Shown here one piece after another: positions 23,994-35,884 of a DNA stretch of 64,000 bases (within the stretch, counting starts at the first letter, position 1; each line of letters starts with the position of its first letter). The position numbers were made by a program, and so were the translations under genes. Source of the DNA: Smallanthus sonchifolius (Eukaryota > Streptophyta > Magnoliopsida > Asterales > Asteraceae). The stretch is from contig CM042020.1 in NCBI GenBank assembly GCA_023525975.1, positions 13,012,001-13,076,000 of the forward strand, read 5' to 3'. The notes beneath the pieces are model-generated. The model was not told the origin of the DNA and ran no database searches. It worked only from the letters and a program-made list of their open reading frames with translations.

Positions 23994-25266
23994 GCCTGAG
24001 CCCTGGATTTTTTGGTTGTTTAATTTGATCTGATAATGGTGGTTGTTGTCTAAAAACAATTTACTTTTCTGTTCGGGGATCCCAAGTTTTGGGATAGACA
24101 ATCTTAACTTCTGACCGATGGTATATGGTTCGGGTGGATGTGTCCTAGTTTTGGACGAAACCCGAATCATTGATTTTCCTGCACTTTAATATTAGTAGAT
24201 TATCCTTTGATTCTATGCCATGGTATGTTTTGTTATGCTGTGATGAAAAAAGTAAGGATCCCTAGGCACTAAGGCCTTAAAAATTGACTTAGGGATCTTG
24301 CTAGGATATAAATCATAATTTAGATTTAAACTAGTTTTCAGAAAAAAAATACATTGTTTTAAATAGTTTTTGAGAAATACAAATTATTAACATACATGAC
24401 TTAGTCATTAAGTTTATCCGAAAATTAAGATAAATCGAAAACATATATTCAGGATAAGAAAAAGTAACCTTGAGTAGGAATTCATACAAGATAATAGTGG
24501 ATAAGTCTTAATCTTTTGATGGCTTTGATTGTCCCCATGTGTATTTTTTGTAAATGAATCAACCTTTCAGTAAATGTACCTTGGGATCCTTAGAATTGTC
24601 CTCACTTTGCCTGAATAAAGAACTTGTAGGACTCTCACGGGTATTCCCCATTTACTTGAGTATCTCAGACTTAAGTTAGCATATAAATGCTAAAAACTTG
24701 GGACTAGCCAAAAAATTTTGTTCATATTCGTGGGTTGTACCCGGTGATCGTAGTGACATGAAAATGCCAAGACCTTAGTTTAACACGTAAGTGTTAAATG
24801 CTTGGGACAAGCCCAGAGTATAACATGTCCATGTTATTCCATTGAATATATTCGTAAGGTCCAATATATAGCCAACAATAGTGAAATTGTCCCACTATCT
24901 TGAACTATATTTGGATATCGTACGCCCAGGCGGAGTGTTTAAACCCAATCTCATAGAAAGGTGAAAACCATTAAACCTTTGAAGGGAGTTAGAATACCTT
25001 AGACTTAGAGAGATGGAAAGTCTCTATCTTTTGATCAGGATCCTTGGGAGTTTAATTTGCAAAACACTTAAACCTTGGTGAAGGTGGGTGTTAACTAGGC
25101 TAACACCCCTCCGACGCCTAAGTCGGTAATTTGTAGAGAGAAAAATAATTGAAATAAAGCTGAAACAAATATGGGATAGGAAACATACCAGAGATTTGAA
25201 TAAGTAGGGATAATGAACATACAAGCTTGAGTCTAAATTTGAATTTTGACTTACGTAAAGTATGCT
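23994..25266. other. T1 spacer between antisense ORF and integrase, with three palindromes
   Basis: Non-coding. Contains three near-perfect palindromes at 24676-24693 (TTAGCAT/ATGCTAA), 24780-24797 (TTAACAC/GTGTTAA) and 24830-24847 (ATAACAT/ATGTTAT). The first two are followed by ACTTGGGACTAGCC or GCTTGGGACAAGCC. Several GGATCC words occur (24079, 24257, 24586, 25038). Confidence 0.55.
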
Positions 25267-25926
25267 TTAAGATGAATAGCGTTCCATGATCTTGGTAGGA
25301 CTTCTCCTTCCATAGTGGCTAGCCAAAGGCACCTTGCCTACTTCTGAATCTATTAAGTACGGGCCTTCCCACTTAGATGCGATTTTGCCTTCATTTGGAT
25401 TGATAGTGTTTTGAAATATTTTCCTTAGTACTAAGTCACCCACTTGAAATCTTCGGATCCTTATATTTTTGTTGTAGGATCTTGCTATCTTTTGCTGATA
25501 TGCTGCGATCCGAACCATAGTAAGATCCCTAAGTTCATCAATTATGTCAAGATCCTGAGCAATAGCTTCGATGTTGGTTTCTGGAGTTTGGAGATTGGTT
25601 CTGGCAGTAGGGATAACCATCTCCGTAGGGATCATAGCTTCAGTACCAAACACCAGCGAGGACGAAGTTTAGCCTGTTGCATTCTTTGCGGTTGTCCTAT
25701 CTGCTCAAAGTACAAATGGTAGTTCTTCTGCCCGTCTTCCTTTCTTAGCACCCAATCTCTTCTTGAGGTTATTTATAATGATCTTGTTACTGGATTCCGT
25801 CTGTCCATTAGCTTGAGGATGTACAGGGGTGGAAGTTATAATCTTTATCCCCTAACTGGCATAAAAGTTTGTTGTTCTTTTGCCAGTAAACTGGGATCCA
25901 TTGTCGGGATATTACGCTTTATAAAG
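25267..25926 (-). pseudogene. T1 integrase, C-terminal half (split by C1)
   Basis: Minus-strand reading gives NGSQFTGK, then HPQANGQTES (the catalytic-core end containing the third acidic residue), then a GTEAMIPTE block and FQVGDLVLRK, the usual Ty3/gypsy integrase order ending in a GPY-like KWEGPYLI segment. Stops occur between the blocks (near 25830 and 25660). The N-terminal half lies beyond the C1 insertion at 31443-31957. It would insert the element's DNA copy into chromosomes; this copy is dead. Confidence 0.85.
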
Positions 25927-25931
25927 GACAC

Positions 25932-26406
25932 TGTAGGTCCCTCGGGGCGTGACGGATCTTCTAGACTCGCGGTACGACATGGTGATAACGTGCGGAATCC
26001 ATGATCAACGTGCAACGTGTAAACCAATCAACAACACGGTGTAAATAAACGCTTTGTATTTCCACTCACAAATACTGTTTACAAACTCTCTTAGATCTGT
26101 TCTTGACTTCTAATCTCTCTAAGGTATCTCTCTTCTCTAAGATCTTGTAAACACCTATTTATAGGGAAACACAAATGCCCACAATACCATAGGTGAACTT
26201 AACAAGTTCACTCCAAAAGATGCTTAGGCGAACTTGTTAAGTTCGCCTATCTAAGAACTTATACAGAATTTTATCAACAGTTACAAAAAATGTACTAACA
26301 GACTCCACCTTAACTGTTGCTAACAATTCTATCAATTACATGTCAAAGACTCTAAGACTAAGACATAGAATCTTCAAGCTCGTTGTCACAAGAATATGCT
26401 CCAACA
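25932..26406 (-). mobile_element. C1 3' LTR (Ty1/copia), 475 bp
   Basis: The minus strand reads TGTTGGAGCATATTC ... CCGAGGGACCTACA. It pairs with 30962-31437, with about 7% difference by eye. TSD GACAC at 25927-25931. Minus-strand TATA box CCCTATAAATAGG at 26154-26166. Two palindromes lie upstream of it in the transcription sense (26191-26211 and 26226-26248). Confidence 0.93.
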
Positions 26407-26423
26407 GACTCCCCCTTGACAAC
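26407..26423 (-). other. C1 polypurine tract
   Basis: The minus strand reads TTGTCAAGGGGGAGTC immediately before the 3' LTR start TGTTGGAGC, where plus-strand DNA synthesis is primed. Confidence 0.85.
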
Positions 26424-28333
26424 AGCTTCAGAAGATTGTCATCAGTCTTCATTATCATCATGAAACATATTGTAGTCTTTGTCTTGTTCATCTACACACT
26501 CTCTCTTTCTTTCTAGAAGACAAACTCGGGAGAAGGACCCCTTGTCAGCTTCTTTCTGCAAATTTCAGTTTAGGCAAAGAGGAAACCAACAAAGAATATT
26601 TCCATGGAAGCTGAAAAAATAAAATCTTTTTGATTTTTCAAACATAAGAAACACAAAATATTTTTGGATTTTCTCTGTACAAACTGAAATGAAATAAACT
26701 GTAAAACAATAATGCACATATTTTTGTTAAACACCGTGAGCAAGAAGATCATATCAGTATAAATGATATATCAATCACACATCTTGGATAAACAATCCGT
26801 ATATCAAGGTAATTTGTTATCCTATGCCAATCTTTCAAGTCTTGACCAATCATACCAATATCTTTCAAGATTATCAAAATCTATCTTTTTCAAGTCTTTC
26901 ATATTGCATGTAATGATACGTGATAAACATTCAAAGAAAACAGGATCAGGCTATGACACACAAATTTAAATTGTCAATATTATAAGAGTTGAAACTAAAA
27001 GCATCTCATTCTCACTTTCTTGTGAGTTAAGGTACCATTTAAGTATGAAATACAATGTGTACCCCACTAGTATGCCAAAGAAAAATAACTGCAACTATCT
27101 CAAGACATACAAGATTTTACTAAAGATTATCCTAATTTCCATAATGAGGAGACATCACTTAGCACATGAATAGCATAATCCAAATTGGATTGTAAAGGAA
27201 TCAATGATATTCGGAATCGAATGATTCAATGTCTTGGCTTATATATGTGGAATCATAAGATTCAGGTACGTGGATCCAACTGTTATCTGGATTATGAATT
27301 TTAATGGAATCAGTAAAGATGATGTATCAATATGATCCAAGGGCTAGTATATGTTCCAACAGATGTTGTCAGAAATATATCTTAGTTCAATATCACATTG
27401 CATGTTTTTCGGGGCATGGACAGTGAAGTGAACTGAAAAATTGTGCTAAGGACATAACCCGAAACTGGTCTCATAGGACAATCCTTATTAAAAGCTAATA
27501 TTCTTTATCTGATAGTATAAATGCAACACACACACCCAGGCATAAAATGGGTTCAAGTCACAGTTGTAACATATGCAATTATGTTTTCACACTACTAATG
27601 GTTCAAAGACGCTTTTAGCCTATTGACAAGCTAAATTATATGCATACACAATAATATCATCTCCTATTTGTGCAGTCTCTGAAGTTTAGATCAAAACATA
27701 TATAATTCAGATATATTGAATAAACATAAACTACCAACCAGTCAATCTAAGGTCATGTGTGACTAAAAATCTACTGATGTACTATCATTTCTTCTCATGC
27801 TAAAATGATGTCCATTTTAATATTTTTCAGTTTGTTTGGGTTTTCTAAAACTTTTTGAAAGAAAATTAAACTTCCATGAAAACATTTTAAGAAAAACATT
27901 TACTTGGTTACTCATGATATAGCATTTCAATCAATCAAAGAAACTCAAACTATTGTAATTGAATGTGATAGAATGCCTTTGCCTTTGTCACCAACACAAT
28001 ACTGTACTCCCCCTGTCTTGTAAACTCCCCCTCAACTTGTCAGATGGTTGTATCAACGACTTTATACTCACCATTATCATCCTAAATTTCAGGTTGTCTT
28101 TTGGACTTGGTCAAACTCTTTCCGAAACAACATATTTCAAAAACAAACATTGTGTGTGACATATTCTCGCCCTAAGCATCAAGTCGTTGAATCAAATAGA
28201 TTTATCAATTTTCAAACAACCCTATGCTCTTGGAGATGCCATTCCCTGTCATGTGCTATGAACAACCACCATTAACGACCCAAATGGTATTAATAGTCCC
28301 TCTTGGTTAATCCTGCACATATAACAAGAAACA
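26424..28333 (-). other. C1 non-coding region replacing pol
   Basis: 1.9 kb without a frame longer than chance. Two more polypurine-like tracts occur on the minus strand near 28005-28045 (AGGGGGAGT and ACAGGGGGAGTA). Otherwise AT-rich with no recognisable pol remnants. Confidence 0.6.
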
Positions 28334-30390
28334 TTAATTTGAAATTGGGACCCAAGCCATGGTGGTCTTGGGTCGACCATCTGTGTCAAAATAAATGACC
28401 TCACTCCATTCACAGTCTAATCTCTCATCAATCTTTGGTGATTGCTCCGACGAATCCGAAACAGAAACTTTAGATTTCCAAACATACTTCTGTTCATTAA
28501 GTTCTTTTTGCTTAAAATGTGAAGTGTTTGAACAATCTTGTTCATTTGAAAATTGTTTTGATTGTGAAAGCTCTTGATGTTTTAAAGGTTTTCTCAATCT
28601 TCTGTTTCTCCTCCGTCTTTGAGGTCTAGAAAGCCTAACCTCAGATTTTGAATTACCCTTCGGTGTATCACGAGGTTTAACCACATTTGGTTTAACGAAA
28701 GGCTTACCAGGAGTTCTTACCTTTGCTGGAGTAACATGTTGGTTACCTTTGGCATTTGTGAGGACAATTGATCTTAATGTGACCCACAAGACCACAGTAA
28801 AAGCAAGATCTCGTTTCATGATATTCTCTCATATAAGGAACCTTCACGCGACAAGATGCACTTGAAGAAGATTCTCCTACATGAACTTCTTTTGGGGTTT
28901 GAGAATGAATAAACTTTTTCTCAACGAGTTGTGATTTAGGCTTCACCTTCTTAGGAAATACATGCCTCTTCTTTTTATTTTTGTAAGGAAAATTCACCAC
29001 GATGTGTCCCATCTCATTACAATGAAAACATGTATGCCTGTCCTTATAATCCCTGACATATGGAACTCTCCTTGAGTTTGAAGAACTTCCAAATGTATAA
29101 TTTCCAAATGATTTAGAATCAACACCTTCTTGGTTCTACTTCACATCCTTTGATTCTTCTTGCTTAACCTCTTTCGGTATCCCCTCCACCTTAGTTTCAT
29201 CAAAATATTATCATCACTATCGTCAGAATACACCATATCTTCACCTGTGACTGGATTCACCTTCAACTCAGTCTTAGGATCTAAATCCCCATCTTTTACA
29301 ATCTCAGGTGTAACAGAATAATTTCCGTTGAATGGTGGAGGAACATAACCAATACCACTAGTTCCCTTCCCCTCTTCAGAATTATTATTATAATATCCGA
29401 GTAAGAATGAGGAATTCCCAAAGATTTCTAACTTTCTGTGCAGTTTGATCACCTCTGCTTTAGATTTAGCAAGTTCCTTATCTTTCTCAGCAAGATCAAT
29501 ATTTATTTTCTCAATCTCTGCATAAGCCATATCCAGATGATATACCTGCTCTTTTATCTTCAAGGTCAGGGAATTGATGTCTCTCTTCAATGATTCAATC
29601 CTTTCAACACACACATTCTCATTATCTTTTAATTTTTGATTTACCGTGTGCATCGATTTCATATCACAAATGAGGTTTACGTTTTCATCCATAACCCTAA
29701 CCAACTTATCTTTCATAGAAACACAGTTAGTACAAAAAGATTCAGAGTTAGAAACTACCTCACCATTAACCTGTGAAGGAGATGCACCAGGAGCCATGGA
29801 TACGTCATCATCAGCTTTTGATCAACATTGACAGGCTCTGCATCAATATCTGATTCACTCATATCATTTTTAACTGTCTGGAAGCTTTCTTCAGTCATCC
29901 CATCACTCTCTGTAGACTGAGTGCTTTCACTAGATCGAACACTCTCACTATCACTTAAAACTGCAGAAGAATCACTTTCAGTATCACTCTGCTTCTCTAA
30001 TTCTTCTTTAATCAAGGTCCCGAATGCTTGAGTAGTAGCTTCACCCTTTTTCTTCAAAGCTTCCCATAGATCTCTTGAAAGTGAACACTTCCCGAGACTA
30101 TGAACGATTTCTTTTGGTAAAGACATTTGTAAAGTTGCACGCGTCTTCATCTCTTGATCATACTTCTGCTTTTGTACTTTAGAAAGAGTTGACAATGGTT
30201 TAGGAGCATCATTATATCCCATAAACTGATAAGTAGGATGCACATATCCTTCCAAGATGGGTATCCAAAAACTTGCATCAGAATCTGATACGCACTGTTC
30301 AAACTGGACTTTCCGGCTAGAGTAATCTGATATACACAAAAGCCCAGGTGGCTGTGTTCCAATCTCATTATCATCACAAGAATTTGACAT
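28334..30390 (-). pseudogene. C1 gag (copia, SIRE/Maximus-like), several frame breaks
   Basis: The minus-strand start is ATG at 30390-30388. The N-terminal part reads FWIPILEGYVHPT..., then LPKEIVHSLGKCSLSRDLWEA, the copia gag UBN2-type core. A Ser/Asp-rich linker follows, then a coiled coil (29141-29797). Next come CCHC knuckles: CFYCGLVGHIKINC is complete, whereas another near 29000 has lost its last Cys (GHIVVNFP). A basic tail ends TTMAWVPISN and a stop at 28334. The frame shifts between 30465-29755 and 29797-29141 and again near 28819/28743, with stops between. Gag packages the RNA into virus-like particles; this copy is broken but retains its overall domain order. Confidence 0.82.
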
Positions 30391-30556
30391 TTTGAAAATA
30401 TTGTGAAAATATCTGAAAAATTTTTCTCGCCAAAATACTCTTTTTAGAAAATTCAAAAATTTCAAAATTTCAATATTCTAAAAAATGATTCAAAATACGC
30501 ATATAAATGTCTCCTAAAAAATTTGGACAAGAAAAATTTCCCAGCAAAATACTAGA

Positions 30557-30650
30557 TAAGTTCGCCTGAAGGAACCTCTAAGCGAACTTAGTAAGTTCGC
30601 CTGAAACTACCTAAGCGAACTTGACAAGTTCTTCTATGCTAAGTTCGCCT
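30557..30650 (-). repeat. C1 leader copies of the GGCGAACTT/AAGTTCGCC palindrome
   Basis: Three to four whole or half copies of AGCGAACTT-NNN-AAGTTCGCC within about 95 bases of leader, matching the palindromes in the C1 LTRs. Confidence 0.75.
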
Positions 30651-30944
30651 GCAACAGCTGAAACAAGAACTTAACCATCTTCACGAACTCAGACCTTTGA
30701 AAATCATAATTTCTGATGTATATGATCAAATTGGACAAATCTGAACCGTAGGAATGTGTATAAACTGATTAGGAGCACTTCTATCGGATCCAATTCCTCA
30801 AACAAATCCAAAATCAATCCAAATTTATCAAAATTCATCCATTTTTGTCAAGAACACGAAAAAGATGAAAAATCCTTCAAAATCAATGATCTTTGATGTT
30901 GATTGTAAACAAAAACACCACAAATCGGCTTTTAATCAAGAGCA

Positions 30945-30961
30945 ATAGCTCTGATACCAAT
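30945..30961 (-). other. C1 primer binding site (initiator-Met tRNA)
   Basis: The minus strand reads TTGGTATCAGAGCT directly after the 5' LTR end. TGGTATCAGAGC complements the 3' end of plant initiator-Met tRNA. Confidence 0.92.
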
Positions 30962-31437
30962 TGTAGGTCCCTCGAGGCGTGACGGATCTTCTTGACTCGC
31001 GGTACGGCTCGATGATAATGTGCGGAATCCATGATCAACGTGCAACGTGTAAACCAATCAACAACACGGTGTTAATAAACGCTTTGTATTTCCACTCACA
31101 AACAATGTTTACAAACTCTCTCAGATCTGTTCTTGACTTCTAATCTCTCTAAGATCTCTTTCTACTCTAAGATCTTGTAAACACCTATTTATAAGGAAAC
31201 ACAAATGCCCACAGCATCATAGGCGAACTTAACAAGTTCGCTCCTAAAGATGCTTAGGCGAACTTGTTAAGTTCGCCTATCTAAGAACTTATACATAATT
31301 TTATAAACAGTTACAAAAACATTTCCTAACAGACTCCTCCTTAACTGTTGATAACAATTCTATCAATTACAAGTCAAAGACTCTAATACTAAGACATAGA
31401 ATCTTCAAGCTCGTTGTCACCATAATATTCTCCAACA
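30962..31437 (-). mobile_element. C1 5' LTR, 476 bp
   Basis: Partner of 25932-26406. TATA box CTTATAAATAGG on the minus strand near 31184-31195. Palindromes at 31221-31241 and 31256-31278. Right flank is the target duplication GACAC (31438-31442). Confidence 0.93.
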
Positions 31438-31442
31438 GACAC

Positions 31443-31957
31443 AACTTCTTTTTCTCTGAATTGGACAAATGCTTCTGCTTCTATCCACTTGGAGAAATAA
31501 TCAGTCATTGCCAGCATGAATACCTTTCCACCTGGTGCTTTGGGCAGTTTGCTGACTAATCCATTCCCCATTTCATAAATGGCCATGGGGAGATAATTGG
31601 ATACATGGGTTTCGCTGGTTGATGAAGTATGTTGTTGTGTCTTTGGCAAGCATCACATTTCTTGGCATAAGTCATAGCATCTTTAATCATGGTAGGCCAG
31701 TAGTACCATATTCTCAGGATCCTCGAGAATAATGCTCTACCCACAGTGTGATTACCATAGTCTCCCTCATGTATGTATTTCATGACTTCTTGTACTTTAG
31801 GACCCTCTAAGCTTCTCAAGTATGGACCTGTAATATATTTTCTATATAAAACATCGTGCAAAATTATAAAACAAGATACCTTCATGCGAAAAGCCCTGTG
31901 ATTCTTTTCGTCTTTCGAGATCTCACCCTCTTATAAATATTTTTTGATAGGTAAACT
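31443..31957 (-). pseudogene. T1 integrase, N-terminal half
   Basis: Minus strand: YIHEGDYGNH, then a CDACQRHN zinc-binding block (HHCC domain), then WPFMKWGMD and the start of the catalytic core (MLAMTDYFSKWIEAEAF). The reading is cut by C1 after REKEVV; the rest continues at 25926. A frame change occurs near 31556-31650. Confidence 0.85.
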
Positions 31958-32650
31958 CTAGGATCCTTGATCTGTTTTAGGATCCTGAGTCTCTAGGTCT
32001 TCTGTGTTTGACACTTCATTTCTTTTGAGTTCTACTTTCTCAATTGCTGGGCTTATAACATGTATGATTGGTATTTTAATACCTTTTGGTATTTTAAGAG
32101 CCGAAGCAAGATTTGCTAAGGCATCAGCCTCAGCATTATCTTCTCTAGGTACCTGTGTGATACTAAAAAATTTGAATTCTACAGATAAATTTTTAACTAT
32201 TTCAAGATATTGGGCTAATTTCTCACCTTTCACTCCATACGAACCATTAAAGTGATTAGCAAGTAACAATGAATCTACATGTACCTGGAGGTATGTGATT
32301 TTCATATCCATGGCTAATTATAGTCCTGCTATTAGTGCTTCATATTCCTCCTCATTATTTGTTTCCTGTAACTCACATCTAATCGATCGGGGTATTATGT
32401 CCCCCTTTGGCGATTTCAATATGATTCCTAGTCATATTCCTCTTATGTTGGATGCACCATCAGTGAATAGCATCCATTGCTCTTTAGTTTCATCTAATTG
32501 TTGGACTTCTAAGTCTGCTTCATGCTGAATATCACTACTGAAATCTGTCACAAAGTATGCTAATGCCTGGGACTTTATTGCTGTTCTAAGTTCATACTCT
32601 AGATCATATGCACTAAGTTTAACAAACCATTTAGCCACTCTACCTGACAT
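31958..32650 (-). pseudogene. T1 second (archaeal-type) RNase H
   Basis: Minus-strand reading contains WMLFTDGASN (first catalytic Asp), CELQETNNEEEYEALIAGL (Glu) and VHVDSLLLANH (Asp), then VPREDNAEADALANLAS. This is the extra RNase H domain characteristic of the Tat lineage, placed between the ordinary RNase H/connection and integrase. Stops lie between the FTDGASN and HVDS blocks (near 32430 and 32315). Confidence 0.85.
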
Positions 32651-34186
32651 TTATGGTTTTCTTCACACACATTTTATAGGATAATTAGTTTTAATGTGAA
32701 TAGTATATGTTTCAAAATAATGCCTAAGTTTAGTAGATGCCATAATTAATGCTAAAATTAAATTTTCAAGACGAGAATACCTGGATCCGCATCTAGAAGA
32801 CTTTTACTTACATAGTAGACAGGATGTTGCTGTCCTTCATGATCCTTGACCAATACAGCACTTATTGCAGTCTCAGATACTGCCAAGTATAGGGACAGTG
32901 GTTCACCATCCTCCGGCTTCATTAGTAGAGGTGCTGATGATAAGTACTTCTTCAAGGCTTGAAGTGCTTCTTCATGCTTTTCATCCCACTCAAACCTTTT
33001 ATTCTTCTTTAGGATATCGTAAAATTCTTTACATCCCTCTGAGGATCTTGAGATAAACCTGTTAAGGGCTGCTATTCTTCCTGTGAGTCTTTGAACGTCT
33101 TTAGTGCTTATTGGGGATTTCAGGTTTAGGATCGCCTTGATCTGTTCTGGGCTTGCCTCTATTCCTCTCTTAGTTCCCATATATCCCAGAAATTTTCCTG
33201 CACCTACTCCAAAGTGGCACGTTGAAGGATTCAGCTTCATATTATACCGGTCCAGGATATCAAAGGCAGCTTTGAGATCCCTAAAATGATCATTGGCCTT
33301 CTTTGAATTGACCACCATGTCATCTATGTAGACCTCCATGATGTCCCCAGTTTATCTTTAAACATCATGTTCACCAGCCTTTGATAAGTAGCGCCTGCAT
33401 GTTTTAAACCAAAGGGCATATCTATATAATAATAAATACTTGTTGGAGTCATGAATGCAGTATCCTCCCGATCCGAGGGTTCCATTTGAATTTGTTGGAA
33501 TCCTGACGAGGCATCCATGAATGTTAACATTTCGTGGCCTACAGTAGCATCAACCATTGAGTCAATGTGTGACAATGGAAAAGGATCCTTGGGTCATGCT
33601 TTATTCAGGTTAGTGAAGTCTACACAGACTCTCCATTTCCCATTCTTCTTTTGGACCACCACCACATTAGCTAGCCATCTTTGGAATTTTACTTCCCTTA
33701 TAATTCCTACTTTTAGCAGCCTCTCAACCTCTTCCTGGATAATTGCATTCCTTTCGGTGCAAATTTTCTTCTTTTTTGGTGTATTGGCCTGAAACTATTA
33801 TCAATACCCAATTTATGTGTAATAATATCCTTAGAAATACCTGTCATGTCTTCATGTTTCCAAGCGAAGGTTGAAATTCTGCTTTTCAACAATTCTAAGA
33901 GATCTTGTTCAATATCTCTGGGGATATTGGTTCCTACAAACACCTTGACGCCAAGATCCTCCGTACTTATGGATATTTCTCTGCCTTCTTGTTCCCTGGC
34001 TTCTAGGACGTCTCGGGCTTGTTTCTTTAATTGTTATGCCTGCCTTGTTTTTGCAGAGGCTTTCATTGATGAAGTATAGCAATCTTTAGCTTCCTGTTGA
34101 TCATTGTCAACTTTTACCACTCCCCAAGGGGTTAGTAATTTGACACATTGATGGTATGTTGAAGGTACTGCCTTCATGTCATGGAT
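32651..34186 (-). pseudogene. T1 reverse transcriptase and RNase H
   Basis: Minus strand: KKNGKWRVCVDFTNLNKA, a stop, then FMDASSGFQQIQM, MPFGLKHAGATYQRLVN, a frameshift near 33340, MEVYIDDMVVNSKK with the catalytic YIDD box, then a connection region (LTGRIAALNRFIS) and LYLAVSETAISAVLV (RNase H remnant). Typical Ty3/gypsy RT order. At least three stops or shifts (33713, 33590, 33340, 32758) abolish function. RT copies the element's RNA into DNA. Confidence 0.88.
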
Positions 34187-35884
34187 CTAGGGTCTCCCTA
34201 AAATAATATTATAGCAAGAGAGTGAATCAATAATACAAAATCTTTGAATTAAATTTACCCCCTCAATGTAGACGTGTAACTTGATTTCTCCGATTGTATT
34301 ATTGACTTCTCCACTAAATCCCACTAATACGAAGGATTTTGATATGATCTTAGTTTCAGGAATATTCATTTTCTTCAATGCTTCCAGCTGTATAATGTTA
34401 ACTAAAGTTCCTCCATCTATCAGGATCCTACATACAAAATGATTGGCGACATATAAAGTAATCACCAAACCGCCATGATGAGGATCCAACACATTATCCC
34501 TATCCTCTTCATCGAACGATATCACCTTCTGGTCAGTCAAGGTTGATGTCCGGGTAGGCCTATCTTCTTTCTCCGTCTTTGCTTCGTTTGGGTGTCTTTT
34601 GGCTGCGGAATAAGAAGTACCACAGATATCGGAACCAATAGAAATAAAATTTATTACCTTGGCATCCTGAGGTGGGGATGCCGCTCGTCTTGGGGTAGTA
34701 TCAGAATTCTGATTCTTTTCCTTCTTAAGGGCAATGCAATCCTTAGTTATGTGCCCGAAATCCTTATGATAGGCACACCATTTGGATTTGTCCTTCCATC
34801 CGGATCTCTTGTCAGTTTTCCTGGGCCATCTGGCTTTGTCCCCAAGATCCTTCATAGCATACATGAGTCCTGAAACATCAACAGAAAAGCAATAATCGGT
34901 TAGTTTAGGATAATCTTCTTCTTCCTCATCATCCTCCACAACGTTGACCCTATGATTGTCAGATCTCGAGTAAGGCTTTGATCTATGGGGTTTGAAAGAT
35001 GATGATTCAGTTTTCCTGTTGGGATGATCATAGCTGGAAGGTGCATTAATCATTTTCCGTATGTTCTTGTCATCTTTGAGCCTTATGAACCTTAGAGCCC
35101 GATTCCTGACTTCGTCCAAGTTCCTGCAGGGATTCATTATAAGATCTTCATAGTATGGGGAGTTCTTTTGCATTCCCATTTTGAAGGCTTGAACTGTTGT
35201 AGCAATGTCAAGATTCGAGATATCCAAGGATTCCCGGCCAAACTTTCTCACATAATCCCTAAGGGATTCGTCAGCATTTTGGGTTACTCTGTACAAATCA
35301 CTAGTTAGTCTCTCAAAGGTTTTGCTGCAAGAAAACTGATTATTAAATAATTTAACTAAATCAGCAAATGAATTAATAGAATAAGGAGGAACGTTTAATA
35401 GCCATTTCAAGGCAGATCTTGTTAAAGTTGATCCGAAGCCTTTGCACAGACATGCCTCTTTCATATCTAAAGGGATAGGATTGATCTCCATTCTCTCTCT
35501 ATATTAAGCAACATGCTCTTTGGGATCAGTTGTTCCATTGTATAATTTCATGTTGGGAGTTTGGAAGCGTTTCAGGGTCTCTGCATCGCATATTGGAGGA
35601 GCAAATCTTGAGATCCTGTGACTAGCTGAGGATACTTCCTGTATTGGTTGGACCACACCCGGTACGCTAGAGATCATATCCTTTAGTTTCTTCAGTTCTT
35701 TGGCCATAACTAGACTGATCCCTGCATCATGCACAAGTTCGTTATGGTTAATGTTTAAAAACTGATTGAAGGTGTTACCAATGTTAGGATTCTGCGATGA
35801 TGATCCTGGGGTGATTCCAAGATCCTGGTTTGTAGGGACTCTAACAGCTGGAGTTGGGCCAACTGTCATGGTTCTAGCCTGCAT
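34187..35884 (-). pseudogene. T1 gag-protease
   Basis: Gag core on the minus strand: LKWLLNVPPYSINSFADLVK, then ESLRDYVRKFGRE, then a CAYHKDFGHITKDC knuckle (CX2-type first Cys replaced by a CX2H arrangement). A protease-like segment follows with LIDGGTLVNI (D-x-G site) and CYNIILGRP, the usual place before W-I-H. The frame stops at 34187 by a TAG where Trp is expected, and at 35492-35503 by a TAA between the two gag parts. Gag of this form is typical of the Tat/Retand group. Confidence 0.86.

Larger units (their letters stand above)
25932..31437 (-). mobile_element. C1: gag-only Ty1/copia retrotransposon, TSD GACAC
   Basis: Complete 5.5 kb element with two LTRs, perfect GACAC duplications (25927-25931 and 31438-31442), an initiator-Met primer site, a gag gene and a polypurine tract. 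The 4.55 kb interior has no protease, integrase, reverse transcriptase or RNase H. After the gag stop (about 28334) there is 1.9 kb of non-coding sequence. It is therefore non-autonomous and would depend on a related full element. It sits inside T1's integrase gene, so it is younger than T1. Confidence 0.92.

Noticed and set aside
34592..34873. Plus-strand frame of 93 codons in the T1 gag region
   Set aside because: Shadow of the minus-strand gag frame, which carries recognisable gag and protease motifs.
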